Notes: generated by a model not told the origin, from the letters alone. A DNA stretch of 64,000 nucleotides from Bradysia coprophila (GCF_014529535.1 NW_023504022.1:3778986-3842985), one strand, 5' to 3'. Counted from the stretch's first letter, positions 10,457 to 21,311 are shown. Made by a program: numbers and translations.

Positions 10457-10588
10457 TAGGGTACGGACCCCAGTATTCGGCATAGTTTAGAATATCGGCC
10501 ATCTATTGTTTAGAACAATGAAACCCAATGAAACCCATTGTTGTGGCCGATATTCTAAACTATGCCGAATACTGGGGTCCGTACCCTA
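10457..10588. mobile_element. Near-perfect hairpin element with 45-bp arms
   Basis: TAGGGTACGGACCCCAGTAT and the following 25 bp are repeated inverted up to 10588. The loop of about 40 nt contains a short AATGAAACCCA duplication. No coding capacity. Confidence 0.8.
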
Positions 10589-11094
10589 CATCTTTTTATT
10601 CAGTCGAAACTGCGAAAATTTACATATAAAACAATCGGGATATTTAGCAAAGATGTAAACAAAATGTTCTTCTTCATTTGGCAAATGACCCTTCTCCATC
10701 GGGTTGTACATGTTATGAAAACAAAACCATCTTTATAAAAAAAACTAAAAACTTTTTTGTTATGGTCTAGAATAATGTTTTGCTCATAATAATGTTCGTA
10801 ATCGAAATAAAATCGTTGTTTGGAACTCAATTGCTGCAGTGATTGAATTAAAATTTGCTGCTGCAATAATTAAAATTAATTTTTATTTTATCCTCTGCGT
10901 GACATGCTGCTAAGCAATGCATGGAATCCAATTATACCAAAAATATCAGACATCACACACTCACCAATACATATACAACAAATACGTACACAAACAAAAA
11001 ATCACAGTAACCGATACAACACATTAGTTCCCTGAAGAAGATTACTGATTGTGGTCGAAAGCTTGGAAAAAATAATAAAAAATTAATAGTATGT

Positions 11095-11357
11095 TACATT
11101 GGGTGCTGCGGAGGTAGTTTATTACATGAGGGATCAATTTGTGATACGAGCGGAACTCACAAGTGTGTGTTTAAGCGCCAAGGTTTGAAAACTGTTATTT
11201 TGACAAGGGTAGAGTTTGTCCGAGCCGAAGGCGAGGTATGCAACTAACCATGTCAAAATAACAGTTTTCAAACCGAGGCGCTTAAAACACACGCGTGAGG
11301 TCGCGAGTTCACAAATTGATTCCGAATGTAATGAACTACCAAGCAGCACCCAATGTA
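11095..11357. mobile_element. TA-flanked inverted-repeat element with GC-rich loop
   Basis: The ends TACATTGGGTGCTGC and its inverse enclose 263 bp. Inner arms GTTTGAAAACTGTTATTTTG pair with their inverse near 11242-11272. The loop contains CCGAGCCGAAGGCGAGG. The TA at both ends would fit a Tc1-like target duplication. Confidence 0.7.
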
Positions 11358-11363
11358 TATAGT

Positions 11364-12199
11364 TTTAATGCATGCCCCTCCGGAAAATAACATTACATGT
11401 ATGTATGCGCCGCGAGGAACAACTACGAAAAAATTAAACAAATACTTTTCCTTCTCAAAAAAAAGTGAAAAAACAAACAATCTGTTGTTGCATTGAAACG
11501 TTACACAAACGAATCTAGCTCACTGGCGAAATTGGCTCACACAGCACTTACACTTCTTTAAACATATTGATCCCATAATATTGTCTCTACGTGCTGTAAC
11601 AATAATTGTAACAATATTGTTACAACACACAATTGATTTGGTGACATTTTCATATTGAATTGTTTTGCGAAGATGCTACATGCAAATTTTGTGTTTTATG
11701 TTGCTTTTGTTAATTCTGTTGATACTAAAATAAATTTTGCAGTGAAGTGAAGAGACCTAATAACGTAAGCAATGAAATGTATAGTGTTCAAGAAAATAAG
11801 TGAAAAGCTCGCAATTTAAATTGTTTGGCCATAAGTGTTGGTTGACGACATTGAAACAATTTCTATAACAAATATGGCCGACATATTCAATTCTGCGTTT
11901 CTAAAAATTGATTTTTTTTTCTTCAAAATAATAAAATGCTTGCTTAAAGTGCATTAAAGCCACAATTGCTGCAAAATTTATTAGCATCAACACGATAGCA
12001 ACAACAACCGCTTTTATTTCAGTGTTTGAGAATTGCAATGATGACGGTCTTGTATAGATGTATGTAATGAACTTTTACCTCTCTAGTGAGGTAATAAACT
12101 TTCCCGATCGGACACAAAATATGTCCATATAAAATAAACGATTTCCGAGGTGGGCATACATACATGTAATGTTAATTTTCCGGAGGGGACATGCATTAA
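11364..12199. mobile_element. CTCCGGAAAA long-TIR element, copy 1
   Basis: The arms TTAATGCATGCCCCTCCGGA and TAACATTACATGTATGTATG pair inverted with 12153-12199. Just inside the right arm is AACTTTCCCGATCGGACACA, which recurs with one change in the copy at 18718-20312. No transposase was found; the interior is AT-rich. Confidence 0.6.
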
Positions 12200-12208
12200 T
12201 AGTATATT

Positions 12209-12300
12209 TCAACATACCCCAATACACACAAGATGTGTGTGCACGCGCGGGCGAAGCCCAAGCGAAAACACACATCGAGTGTGTATTGGGGTATTTTGAA
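12209..12300. mobile_element. Hairpin element with GC-rich loop
   Basis: ATACCCCAATACACAC pairs with GTGTGTATTGGGGTAT, with TTCAA/TTGAA extending outward. The loop is CACGCGCGGGCGAAGCCCAA, strikingly GC-rich for this region. Confidence 0.7.
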
Positions 12301-12302
12301 AG

Positions 12303-12437
12303 ATATTTTTCTGTAATAGTGAGAGTGTGTTGGTGCTTTCCTTCCCAACCGTTACTTTCCTTCTCGACCGTTTACTTTCCCTACCGACCGATTCATATCA
12401 TAGCTCACCAATACACTCTCACGTATACAGAAAAATA
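12303..12437. mobile_element. Imperfect hairpin element
   Basis: TATTTTTCTGTAATAGTGAG and GAGTGTGTTGGTG pair with the inverse ending TACAGAAAAATA. The loop has three degenerate CTTTCCTTCTCGACCG units (12337-12393). Confidence 0.6.
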
Positions 12438-12826
12438 ATTATCCACGTACCCAATTATTATAGTAGATTATGATACCAGAGAATATTTTCAGCGTTATAC
12501 ACTCGTGTATATTACACAAAATACGAGTGCAATGAGTGCAGGATTTGCAAGGGACTTTATCGCACTAGTGCGATAAACGCCACGTGTTGCTGACATCACA
12601 CTACCAATATCTTCGATATTTATTCGTTTTCTTCATTGCATAAAACGTTGTATGCAACACGAATCGTATTCTGGTACCTTCATACGATTCTTGTTACATA
12701 AATAACTATTGTATTGCTGAAACGACCACCTTATCGACATATTAATGTAGGCTTATGAATTCTAGGTAATTAATAATGGTTAATAATGGTCATATCAATG
12801 GAATAATTGAGAGAAATAATGTTCCG
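12438..12826. other. Intergenic; short copy of the 9.1-kb hairpin family
   Basis: 12638-12714 shares GCATAAAACGTTGTATGCAA, CACGAATCGTAT and AAATAACTATTG with the element at 9079-9224 but lacks its arms. No gene is seen. Confidence 0.5.
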
Positions 12827-13321
12827 TTTATCTCCTGCAAGCTGATATTTCATACATTACGCGTTTCTGCATATAAACACAAACACATACATAACCACAG
12901 CCTATACGATTGGCTAATTCACACATAACCCGCCTAGGGTAAATTTACTTTCCATCTACATACAGATTTGAAAAAAAAAACGCCGAACAGCGGAAGCGAA
13001 CACGGGACCAGCAGCATATCAACCAAACATGCTGACCACTACGCCAACAAATCACATAACGAGATGCAATTGATGTCGGTAGTGGTTCGTTAGTCACTTC
13101 TACATCGATCAAATAATCAGAGTAGTCGGAATGATGTGATTTGAACGAAATGTTGAGGTGGATAGTATATGTGTGTGAGTAAGTAAATAAAGGATTCTCT
13201 GTATGATGTTTTTTTTTGTTGTGAATGCGTTTTAAAACAACATGCTTAATTAATTAATTTTAAATCCAAATTTTTGTGGTTATTTCGCTAATGTATGAAA
13301 TATCAGCTTGCAGGAGATAAA
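12827..13321. mobile_element. Element with perfect 33-bp terminal inverted repeats
   Basis: TTTATCTCCTGCAAGCTGAT and 13 more bases are exactly inverted at 13289-13321. The interior holds a tRNA-like segment on the minus strand (12968-13055). No clear target duplication was found. Confidence 0.75.
12968..13055 (-). repeat. tRNA-derived SINE-like or tRNA-pseudogene segment
   Basis: On the minus strand TTGGCGTAGTGGTCAGC resembles a polymerase III A box. A 5-bp stem follows with loop TTGGTTG (anticodon position GGT), then GTTCGCTTCC, close to a B box. The T-arm stem does not pair properly and a T-run follows, so this is not a working tRNA. It lies inside the element at 12827-13321. Confidence 0.45.
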
Positions 13322-13329
13322 ACATTGTT

Positions 13330-13446
13330 CTACCTAGGTGTATATTTCTCGAATCACTTCGTATGTACAATTGTATATACACTCGCTGGCGCTCGTTATA
13401 TACAATTGTACATACGAAGTTATTCTCGAAATATACACCAAGGTAG
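13330..13446. mobile_element. Hairpin element with GC-rich loop
   Basis: CTACCTAGGTGTATATTTCT and the following TCGTATGTACAATTGTATAT pair with the inverse ending ATACACCAAGGTAG. The loop is ACTCGCTGGCGCTCG. It directly follows the element ending at 13321. Confidence 0.7.
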
Positions 13447-14547
13447 AAAATGTACTAATAATTCTCCGAAAAACAGTGTTTAATGTCGATATATACACCG
13501 CAATGCAATAAAAATATGAACACTCTTTCATTATTTTATTATCAAATATAGCGCTCGCTGCAACATATAATTGAATAATTTCAAAAAATTAATTAGGTTG
13601 AAGTTAGTTTGTTGAAGCAGTTGCGTGATACATAATGGGTATGACAATTTTCAAATTGTTCATATTAAAAAACTAAAATCACAAAACAAACAGAAGGATC
13701 ACTTAGTCAACTCTGAACGTTTTCACCAGAACAACGCTAACGTTCACACAGAACTATGGAAATCACTACACTGATCTTAAGCTTGCTGCCCGTAATTTTT
13801 GGTGAACATCAAGAAATGGAGCTGATCGAGCAACTGACGGATTATTTCAATTTTGACCATCATTTCTTTTTGCTGGACCCGACTGTTGATGCCAATCGTT
13901 TTTTAAATGCAAACGGACGCACACCTCAAACGGTATTTGTTCGTAAGAGAGCTGAAGATGCTATTGTGATTAAGGATTTAGGCGAAATGGAGTGCAAAAA
14001 TGGCTTTATGATTGTTGCTTCTCAAACATCTGAATTCGAACATACCACCAAATTACTGGATGCAATCAGAACAATTCAATACCTTAACAAGAAACGAATG
14101 AAAATTGGAATATTCTTTCCGCAGCATTCTTCCGTTACAGATTTGAAAAAGTTGTTTCAATTTTGTATGGATAATAAAATTACAAATACTTTCGCTGCGA
14201 TCTATCGCACCTCCCATGCTGTACAGCGTTGGTCCAGTAAAAGTACTCTAAACACTTTTACTTTCAATTCTTTTGGGGAAGCTGTTGTTATGAATGTGAC
14301 AAGCAGCGAGACATTCGATGCATATTTTCAAAGCATAAACTCTAATTTCCATCAGCACAGTCTTCGACTTGGAGGCTTAGTTAGGAATGACACTGACGGA
14401 CACTTCTGGAGAACTGTCTTTCGTCTCATGAACGCTACTTTCGTAGAAATCAACAACATTAATGGAACTACACTAATGGCATTGAAGGATAGAGTAGACC
14501 TGTTCGAGGTATTGTTCGTTCAAGAAGAGCTACCAGATCCAAATATT

Positions 14548-17538
14548 AGGTATATGTCGTCAGCGCCCCCACCTTTTTGGGCTGGGGTTTTCGTTGCTGA
14601 TTATTATGAGCTAGGTTTTGTGCTTTCGAATGATGCTACCTAAAAGTTTTGTGCTGCTCAGGCACCCGAGCACAAAATTACTTTCTATTCAAAACATGTC
14701 ACTTTGTATGGTAGACCCCTAATATATCAACTACACCCAAAATACAATTCTAGGACTAAAATGAACACATTGTGTGCTGACAATATCACCCCACCAATAG
14801 TTTAGTGCTGCCACCTGTGTCCAGCACAAAACTACTTTCTGCTCAAAACATGTCACTTTGTATGGGAGACCTCTAATATATCAACTTTATTCAAAATACA
14901 ATTGCAGGACTGAAATCTATATATTATGTGCTGACGATATCACCCCACCAATAGTTTAGTGCTGCCACCTGTGCCCAGCACAAAACTACTTTCTGCTCAA
15001 AACATGTCACTTTGTATGGGAGACCCCTAATATATCAATTTTATTCAAAATACAATTGCAGGACTGAAATCTATACATTATGTGCTGACGATATCACCCC
15101 ACCAATAGTTTAGTGCTGCCACCTGTGCCCAGCACAAAACTACTTTCTGGTCAAAACATGTCACTTTGCATGCATGGTAGACCCCTCACAATTCTCAGAG
15201 TTTGTCTTGCATGCAACAGAATTCTTGCACAATAGCCTGAGTCCATTGTGCATGTACCAAGAGGCTTGCACAATAGTCACAGTTCATTGTGCATGCATCA
15301 CGATGCTTGCACAATAGTCAGAGTTCATTGTGCATGCATCTTGATGCTTGCACAATAGCCTGAGTCCATTGTGCATGTACCAAGAGGCTTGCACAATAGT
15401 CACAGTTCATTGTGCATGCATCACGATGCTTGCACAATAGTCAGAGTTCATTGTGCATGCATCTTGATGCTTGCACAATAGTCAGAATCCATTGTGCATG
15501 TGACAAAATGCTTGCACAATAGTCAGAGTTCATTGTGCATGCATCTTGATGCTTGCACAATAGTCAGAATCCATTGTGCATGTGGCAAAATGCTTGTACA
15601 ATATTCACAGTTCATTGTGCATGTGACAAAATGCTTGCACAATAGTCAGAGTTCAATGTTCATGCATCTCGATGCTTGCACAATAGTCAGAGTTCATTGT
15701 GTATCCAACAGAATGCTAGCACAATAGTCGGAGTTCATTGTGCATGCATCTTGATGCTTGCACAATAGTCAGAATTCATTGTGCATGTGACAAAATGCTT
15801 GTACAATAGTCACAGTTCATTGTGCATGTGACAAAATGCTTGCACAATAGTCAGAGTTCATCGTGCATGCATCTCGATGCTTGCACAATAGTCACAGTTC
15901 ATTGTGCATGCATCTCGATGCTTGCACAATAGTCAGAGTTCATTGTGTATCCAACAGAATGCTTGCACAATAGTCAGAGTTCATTGTGCATGCATCTCGA
16001 TGCTTTTACAATAGTCATAGTTCATTGTGTATCCAACAGAATGCTTGCACAATAGTCAGAGTTCATTGTGCATGCATCTCGATGCTTGCACAATAGTCAG
16101 AATCCATTGTGCATGTGACAAAATGCTTGCACAATAGTCAGAGCTCATTGCGCATGCATCTTGATGCTTGTACAATAGTCAGAATCCATTGTGCATGTGA
16201 CAAAATGCTTGCACAATAGTCAGAGTTCATTGTGTATCCAACAGAATGCTTGCACAATAGTCAGAGTTCATTGTGCATGTGACAAAATGCTTGCACAATA
16301 GTCAGAGTTCATTGTGTATCCAACAGAATGCTTGCACAATAGTCAGAGTTCATCGTGCATGCATCTCGATGCTTGCACAATAGTCAGAGTTCATCGTGCA
16401 TGCATCTCGATGCTTGCACAATAGTCATAGTTCATTGTGTATCCAACAGAATGCTTGCACAATAGTCAGAGTTCATTGTGCATGCAAAAATAGGCTTGCA
16501 CAATAGTCAAACTTCATTGTGTATCCCACAGAATGCTTGCACAATAGTCAGAGTTCATTATGCATGCATCTCGATGCTTGCACAATAGTCAGAATCCATT
16601 GTGCATGTGACAAAATGCTTGCACAATAGTCAGAGCTCATTGTGCATGCAACAGTAGGCTTGCACAATAGTCAAAGTTCATTGTGCATGCAACAGAATGC
16701 TTGCACAATAGCCTGAGTCCATTGTGCATGTAACAAGAGGATTTCACATTAGTCATTGTTTATGCATTCTGTTGTATGCATAATGAACTGATGAACTCTG
16801 AACAATGCAGAATCACAAACCTTTGAATGACCGTAAATAAAAACTTATTATTAAATATCTGTGACCTTGACCTACAATCAAACTAACATATTTGCTATAA
16901 ACTATTTACCATGCATGCAAAGTGACATGTTTTGACCAGAAAGTAGTTTTGTGCTGGGCACAGGTGGCAGCACTAAACTATTGGTGGAGTGATATCGTCA
17001 GCACATAATGTATAGATTTCAGTTCTGTAATTGTATTTTGAATAAAGTTGATATATTAGGGGTCTCCCATACAAAGTGACATGTTTTGAGCAGAAAGTAG
17101 TTTTGTGCTGGGGACAGGTGGCAGCACTAAACCATTGGTGGGGTGATATCGTCAGCACATAATGTATAGATTTCAGTCCTGCAATTGTATTTTGAATAAA
17201 GTTGATATATTAGAGGTCTCCCATACAAAGTGACATGTTTTGAGCAGAAAGTAGTTTTGTGCTGGACACAGGTGGCAGCACTAAACTATTGGTGGGGTGA
17301 TATTGTCAGCACATAATGTGTACATTTTAGTCCTAGAATTGTATTTTGGGTGCAGTTGATATATTAGGGGTCTACCATACAAAGTGACATGTTTTGAATA
17401 GAAAGTAGTTTTGTGGTCGGGTGCCTGAGCAGCACAAAACTTTTGGGTAGCATCATTCGAAAGCACAAAACCTAGCTCATAATAATCAGCAACGAAAACC
17501 CCCGCCCGAAAAGGTGGGGGCGCTGACGACATATACCT
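14548..17538. mobile_element. Foldback-like element, 2991 bp, in the IR gene
   Basis: It starts AGGTATATGTCGTCAGCG and ends with the exact inverse. It is flanked by CCAAATATT (14539-14547) and CTAAATATT (17539-17547), a 9-bp duplication with one difference. The arms are about 630 bp (14548-15180; 16909-17538) and each holds three to four 154-bp direct subrepeats (left starts near 14791, 14945, 15099). The centre is a 41-bp tandem array. No transposase is encoded. The architecture and 9-bp target size are typical of Foldback elements, known in Drosophila; a Mutator-like origin is possible. Confidence 0.85.
15190..16757. repeat. 41-bp tandem array of hairpin units, about 38 copies
   Basis: The unit begins GCTTGCACAATAGTCAGAGT and continues TCATTGTGCATGCATC plus a variable tail. 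Spacing is 41 bp (15264 to 15305). Each unit carries TGCACAAT and its inverse ATTGTGCA separated by about 11 nt. Several variant tails (CTCGATGC, GTGACAAAATGC, CCAACAGAATGC) alternate, hinting at higher-order amplification. Confidence 0.9.
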
Positions 17539-18648
17539 CTAAATATTTATCCTTTAAAAATTAAAGAATATGTAATTCTAGTACCAGAGGCATTGTCATA
17601 TTCTGATTTTTCAGCTTATGTAGAAAACGTGATTTCCGGGGATTTGCTTATTTACTCTTTTGTATCAACAGTCGCATCAATTCTACTGCTAATATTCCTT
17701 CGGTACATCAACCAGAAGAAAATGTTCGTTTTGCAAAGTGTGGCTGATGTGTCAAATCTTCTGATGAACGACAACGGATACATAAAATACCAGAAACTAG
17801 TCCGTGCCGAAGCTATTCTCATTCTGCCTTTAACATTTGCTGGATTTATTGCTGTTAATGGCATAATATCAAGTTTACAGAGTCATCTTGCGAGCCCAGT
17901 ATCGCAGCCTCAAATCAATACGGTTGAAGATATTTACCGCGCCTCATTTCCGATTGACACGCAGAGTGAACCTTGGAAAAAAGAGCTCGTTGAAGTGCTT
18001 TCAAATCAAAGAAACTACACCGATTGGGATAAACGAATCGTTATTACCGACTACGGTGTTCGAGATCACTTGGAAGTTTATGATCGAGAGATTTCAGCTT
18101 TGGTAGCATTAGATGTTGCAAATTTGCTGAAAAGAACTCAAAAACGTTTGAACATCAAGGGATATCATCAGGCTGACATTCAGGTTAAAACACACTTTCT
18201 CTCTCATTTGATTCACGACAGATTTCTATTTTTCGACCGATTAAACGACATCGTTCATCGGTTAAAAAGTTCAGGACTTTATGATCTCTGGGTGCTGAGA
18301 GACTCTGCTAAAAGAGAAAAAAGAATTTTGAAAAAAAATGTGGCACGCTTACAGGATTATGAAGAAAATTCACTTAAACGCGTTGAATTTCCCATTATTA
18401 TCGTCTATGGATGGTTCCTTGGCATCGGTGTATTCATTTTAGAAACTACTTGGATGAAAACTCAGAAAACGGTGGAAAAATTCGTTGAATTAATATGTGG
18501 CCGTAAAAAGCTTATTTAAAGCTTAGATCTTCATTGCTATTGTCATTGTATATTTTAAGTGTGTTAAAGCTTTGCATTAGTGTTTTGGTGCTTACCTCTT
18601 CAAAATATAGAGTTTGATTTTCCACAATAGCAGAATATAGTATATTTC

Positions 18649-18712
18649 ATTATGTGCGGCGAAAAGTATGCATATTATGAGGGATATGCATACTTTTCGC
18701 TGCACACAATGA
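18649..18712. repeat. Short hairpin
   Basis: CATTATGTGCGGCGAAAAGT and ATGCATA pair with the inverse up to CACACAATG, with a loop of about 10 nt. It lies beside the left arm of the next element and may belong to it. Confidence 0.6.
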
Positions 18713-18717
18713 AAGTT

Positions 18718-20312
18718 ATTTTTTTGCCTATCCCCCCGGAAAGTGAGTATAACAAGTATGTTTACCCCCTTAGGACACAATTACAGATTCATTTAATTAC
18801 TTGCACTTTAATTTTAAATATACAATTTGCATATTTGATTGTTAACCGCAGTTTTGAAACGTTTAATGATAAAGTCGACTCACACTTCTGCTTCAATTTT
18901 GATCCCATAATGTCACATTATCAGGCTATCACCGTGATCACGCTGATGACAACTGTTCTGTTTGACATTCGGTTTAATTGTTTCGGAAAATTTGCAAAAA
19001 ATGTGGAAACGGTGGAATAGTTTTGTTGTTTTAGTGATACTTAGTACAAATTTTGCAGTGTTTAGTGTAATAGCAAGAGTGGTGAATGGTATTGGAAAAT
19101 AAAGTGATGAAATAAATGACAAGTTACCATCTTCAGTTTTATTTTGATTTTGTTTTTGCTTTTGTCACTATAACGTTCAATTAGATGAATAATAATTGCA
19201 AAATTTGTAGTGAAAAACATTAAAACAACAAAAACCATAACACAAATTATTTCATCGTGATTTTATGAACAATATTTGTGTTAGCAGGTATTCATTCCAT
19301 CACTAGGGAGGGAATGAACTTTCCCTCCCTAGGTTAGAAATGAACTTTCCCGAACGGACACAAACACTCAAAATATCAGGGCCTATTATTTGGGAATTAA
19401 TTCCCAAAATTCCTAAATATTCCCAAATATTCACAAATATTCACAAAAATTTAAGACCAGGTAGACGTAGACTTAAATAAAATTTGAACGATTCAGTGGA
19501 TAGCATGCTTATAAAATTTGTGATACATAATAAAGTGTTTTAAGCCAGCGGCGTTGGAGGTACCCCAAAAAATGTATGTGTTACGGCACAGCCCTGCTAC
19601 TAGCATGAACACTGAATTGACAAGTGTCAAATTTGGAGGCTTTAGTGATACGAGCTACCGCTTAGGATTATGTTTTAACTCATACAACAAAAACAAGTCA
19701 TCTATCTGTATAACAGAAACGCAGTGCCAACTGTGATTTCATCAGCCTCATCGTTTGGGAATCAATATTGTTAATATTTGTGAATACTTGGGGATATTTG
19801 TGAATATTGGTGAATTTTGGGAATATTTGGGAATATTTGTGAATTTTGGGAATATTTGGGAAGTAGACGAGGTCTAAAAGTTTTAACGATAGAAAATACC
19901 TGCTGTAATGCCACTGGTTTATTTCTAAGTCATTTGTGAACATCGAAAATAAACTTCTGATGGATGAGATTAAATGTCAATGGTATTTAAACACGATTTA
20001 TAAAGCTTTATTGATAACAATACAAAATAGAAACCAAACATTTTGGGATAATATATTCAAAAGGAGTAATTATTTGGAAATTAATCCCCAAATATTCACA
20101 AAAATTCACAAATATTCCCAAAATTTCCAAATATTCCCAAATATTCCCAAATATTCCCAAATATTCCCAAAATTCACAAATATTCCCAAAATCGATTCCC
20201 AAATAATAGGCCCTGCAAAATATCCCTACCTGATATACATGCTTTCCGGAGGGGGTAAACATACGTGTTATGCTCACTTTCCGGGGAGGATAGGCAAAAA
20301 AATCCTTATGTT
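18718..20312. mobile_element. CTCCGGAAAA-type long-TIR element, copy 2, carrying a hAT insertion
   Basis: The arm TTTTTTTGCCTATCC, CCGGAAAGTGAG and GTATGTTTACCCCC (18718-18771) recurs inverted at 20248-20312. AACTTTCCCGAACGGACACA near 19340 matches copy 1 (11364-12199). Removing the 839-bp insertion at 19377-20215 leaves a similar size, about 750 bp. No transposase seen. Confidence 0.65.
19377..20215. mobile_element. Non-autonomous hAT-type element, 839 bp, 8-bp duplication
   Basis: It starts CAGGGCCTATTATTTGGGAA and ends with the inverse of CAGGGCCTATTATTTGGGAA. The perfect 8-bp duplication CAAAATAT flanks it (19369-19376, 20216-20223). The interior is bordered by arrays of TTCCCAAATA-type repeats (19400-19450, 19760-19860, 20080-20200). 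Open frames here are array artefacts. It belongs with 44645-44905. Confidence 0.85.
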
Positions 20313-20719
20313 ATCATATACAAAATTAAATTTTTTAAAGAGAACAGTCCAACAATAAAATCTAAGTGCATTGAAGTTGAAATAAAAGATAAATGACAAT
20401 GTGAAACAAAGCTTCAATTCAAATCATGTCTTTCGTTTAAACTTTTCGTGCCTTTAAGGAGCTCACACTCGGGGAGCGCATATATTAGGCAATGCAATAC
20501 TAAGCTGATACATAGGATGTTAAGATTTAACAAGAAAATATAGTAACATTTTGAACAGGAGCGCATGATTCAAATACTACAATAATGACGAGAGATTAGA
20601 GTGCATACACGCATCCACACAAAACATTCTTGTAGCAACACACCTTCTACTGTAATTCTATTACAGTGTAATGGATTCCATGTGATACACGGTGTTATTC
20701 ATACTTACTTAAGAGTTAC

Positions 20720-21205
20720 TTTCGACAAAAAATTCAAAAAGGCAAATAGCAAGTTTTCAAAAAGGCAGTTGAAAATAAATAAAAAGGCAGATAGGCAGTT
20801 GCGTTAGAAAATACAAAATGACAGATAAAAAATTCAAAAAAGGAGATACATTAGGAAATTTGATCCTGGAACGAACTAGTGAAAACAGATCAAAAATGTA
20901 CCTGAAACAGCGAATAGGTATGGCAATACAACGCACGAACGCTGCCAGAGTTATGGGCACTTTTGGTGAAGATCATAAAGGGCTGGATGAAATATTTTAT
21001 ATTTTAAAAAATATTTCAGATTAATGTTGTAAATGGAATTCAAATAAAAAAATAAAAAATTTTAACTTAAAAAAAAAGGAGATAACACTTTTTCAAAAAG
21101 GCAATTAAAAATCAATAAAAAGGCAGCATAGGTGGTTGACTTAAAAAAAAGTAAATAGCAGATAAAAAATTTAAAAAAGCAGATAGAAGTTTTTATAAAG
21201 GCAGT
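20720..21205. repeat. GGCAG-rich satellite block 1
   Basis: Units share AAAAAGGCAGTTAAAAATAA, AATAAAAAGGCAG, GAGTTAAAAAATTC and AAAAAAGGAGATAACAC. The same satellite forms 25195-25530. Block 1 is interrupted by a non-repeat segment at 20849-21077. Confidence 0.75.
20818..21024 (+). pseudogene. Chimeric ORF: satellite start fused to a probable retrocopied gene 3' end
   Basis: This 68-codon frame starts in satellite sequence (MTDKKFKKGDT) and continues into a non-repeat segment with ordinary codon diversity (for example RTNAARVMGTFGED), then a stop. After the stop come AATAAA-like signals and an A-rich run. GGAGATA occurs at both edges (20842-20848 and 21078-21084). This is the pattern of a 5'-truncated retrocopy of an mRNA inserted in the satellite. 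I do not recognise the parent protein. Whether the fused frame is expressed is unknown. Confidence 0.45.
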
Positions 21206-21311
21206 CATTTTAATTAATTGTACTCTCCCAGGTGCACCCATGAAATCTTCGATGTGTGTATATGCACATATGCTACAATGACGAATTGAGTTTAGATGGA
21301 AGTTAGGTTGA

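Larger units (their letters stand above)
13756..18519 (+). pseudogene. Insect ionotropic receptor (IR) gene interrupted by a Foldback-like insertion
   Basis: The left part (13756-14547, 264 codons) starts with a likely signal peptide (MEITTLILSLLPVIF) and covers the extracellular domain into the S1 ligand-binding lobe. The right part resumes in the same frame at 17548 and ends at 18519 (323 codons). It has a membrane segment (LLIYSFVSTVASILLLIFL), a second membrane region (AILILPLTFAGFIAV), the IR-typical LASPVSQPQINTVEDI, and a final membrane segment near FPIIIVYGWFLGIGVF. IRs are glutamate-receptor-like cation channels for odours, tastes or humidity. The total of about 587 aa suits the family. 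Unspliced translation runs into the insertion and stops at 14643. Exact loss of the insertion plus one target copy would restore the frame, and no other break was seen. The subfamily is not assigned. Confidence 0.85.

Noticed and set aside
13756..14643. Treating the 295-codon frame as a complete protein
   Set aside because: The last 31 codons are element sequence; the receptor frame ends at the target site and resumes at 17548.
15494..15727. 77-codon open frame rich in MHLDACTIVR units
   Set aside because: It is only a translation of the 41-bp repeat in one frame; other frames give similar artefacts.
15190..16757. Looks superficially like a CRISPR array (many regular repeats)
   Set aside because: Units are contiguous 41-bp tandem repeats without unique spacers, inside a eukaryotic foldback element; no cas genes.
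17281..17532. 83-codon minus-strand frame with the same start as the receptor's broken end
   Set aside because: It is the inverted arm of the Foldback-like element, so it mirrors the sequence read through on the left side.
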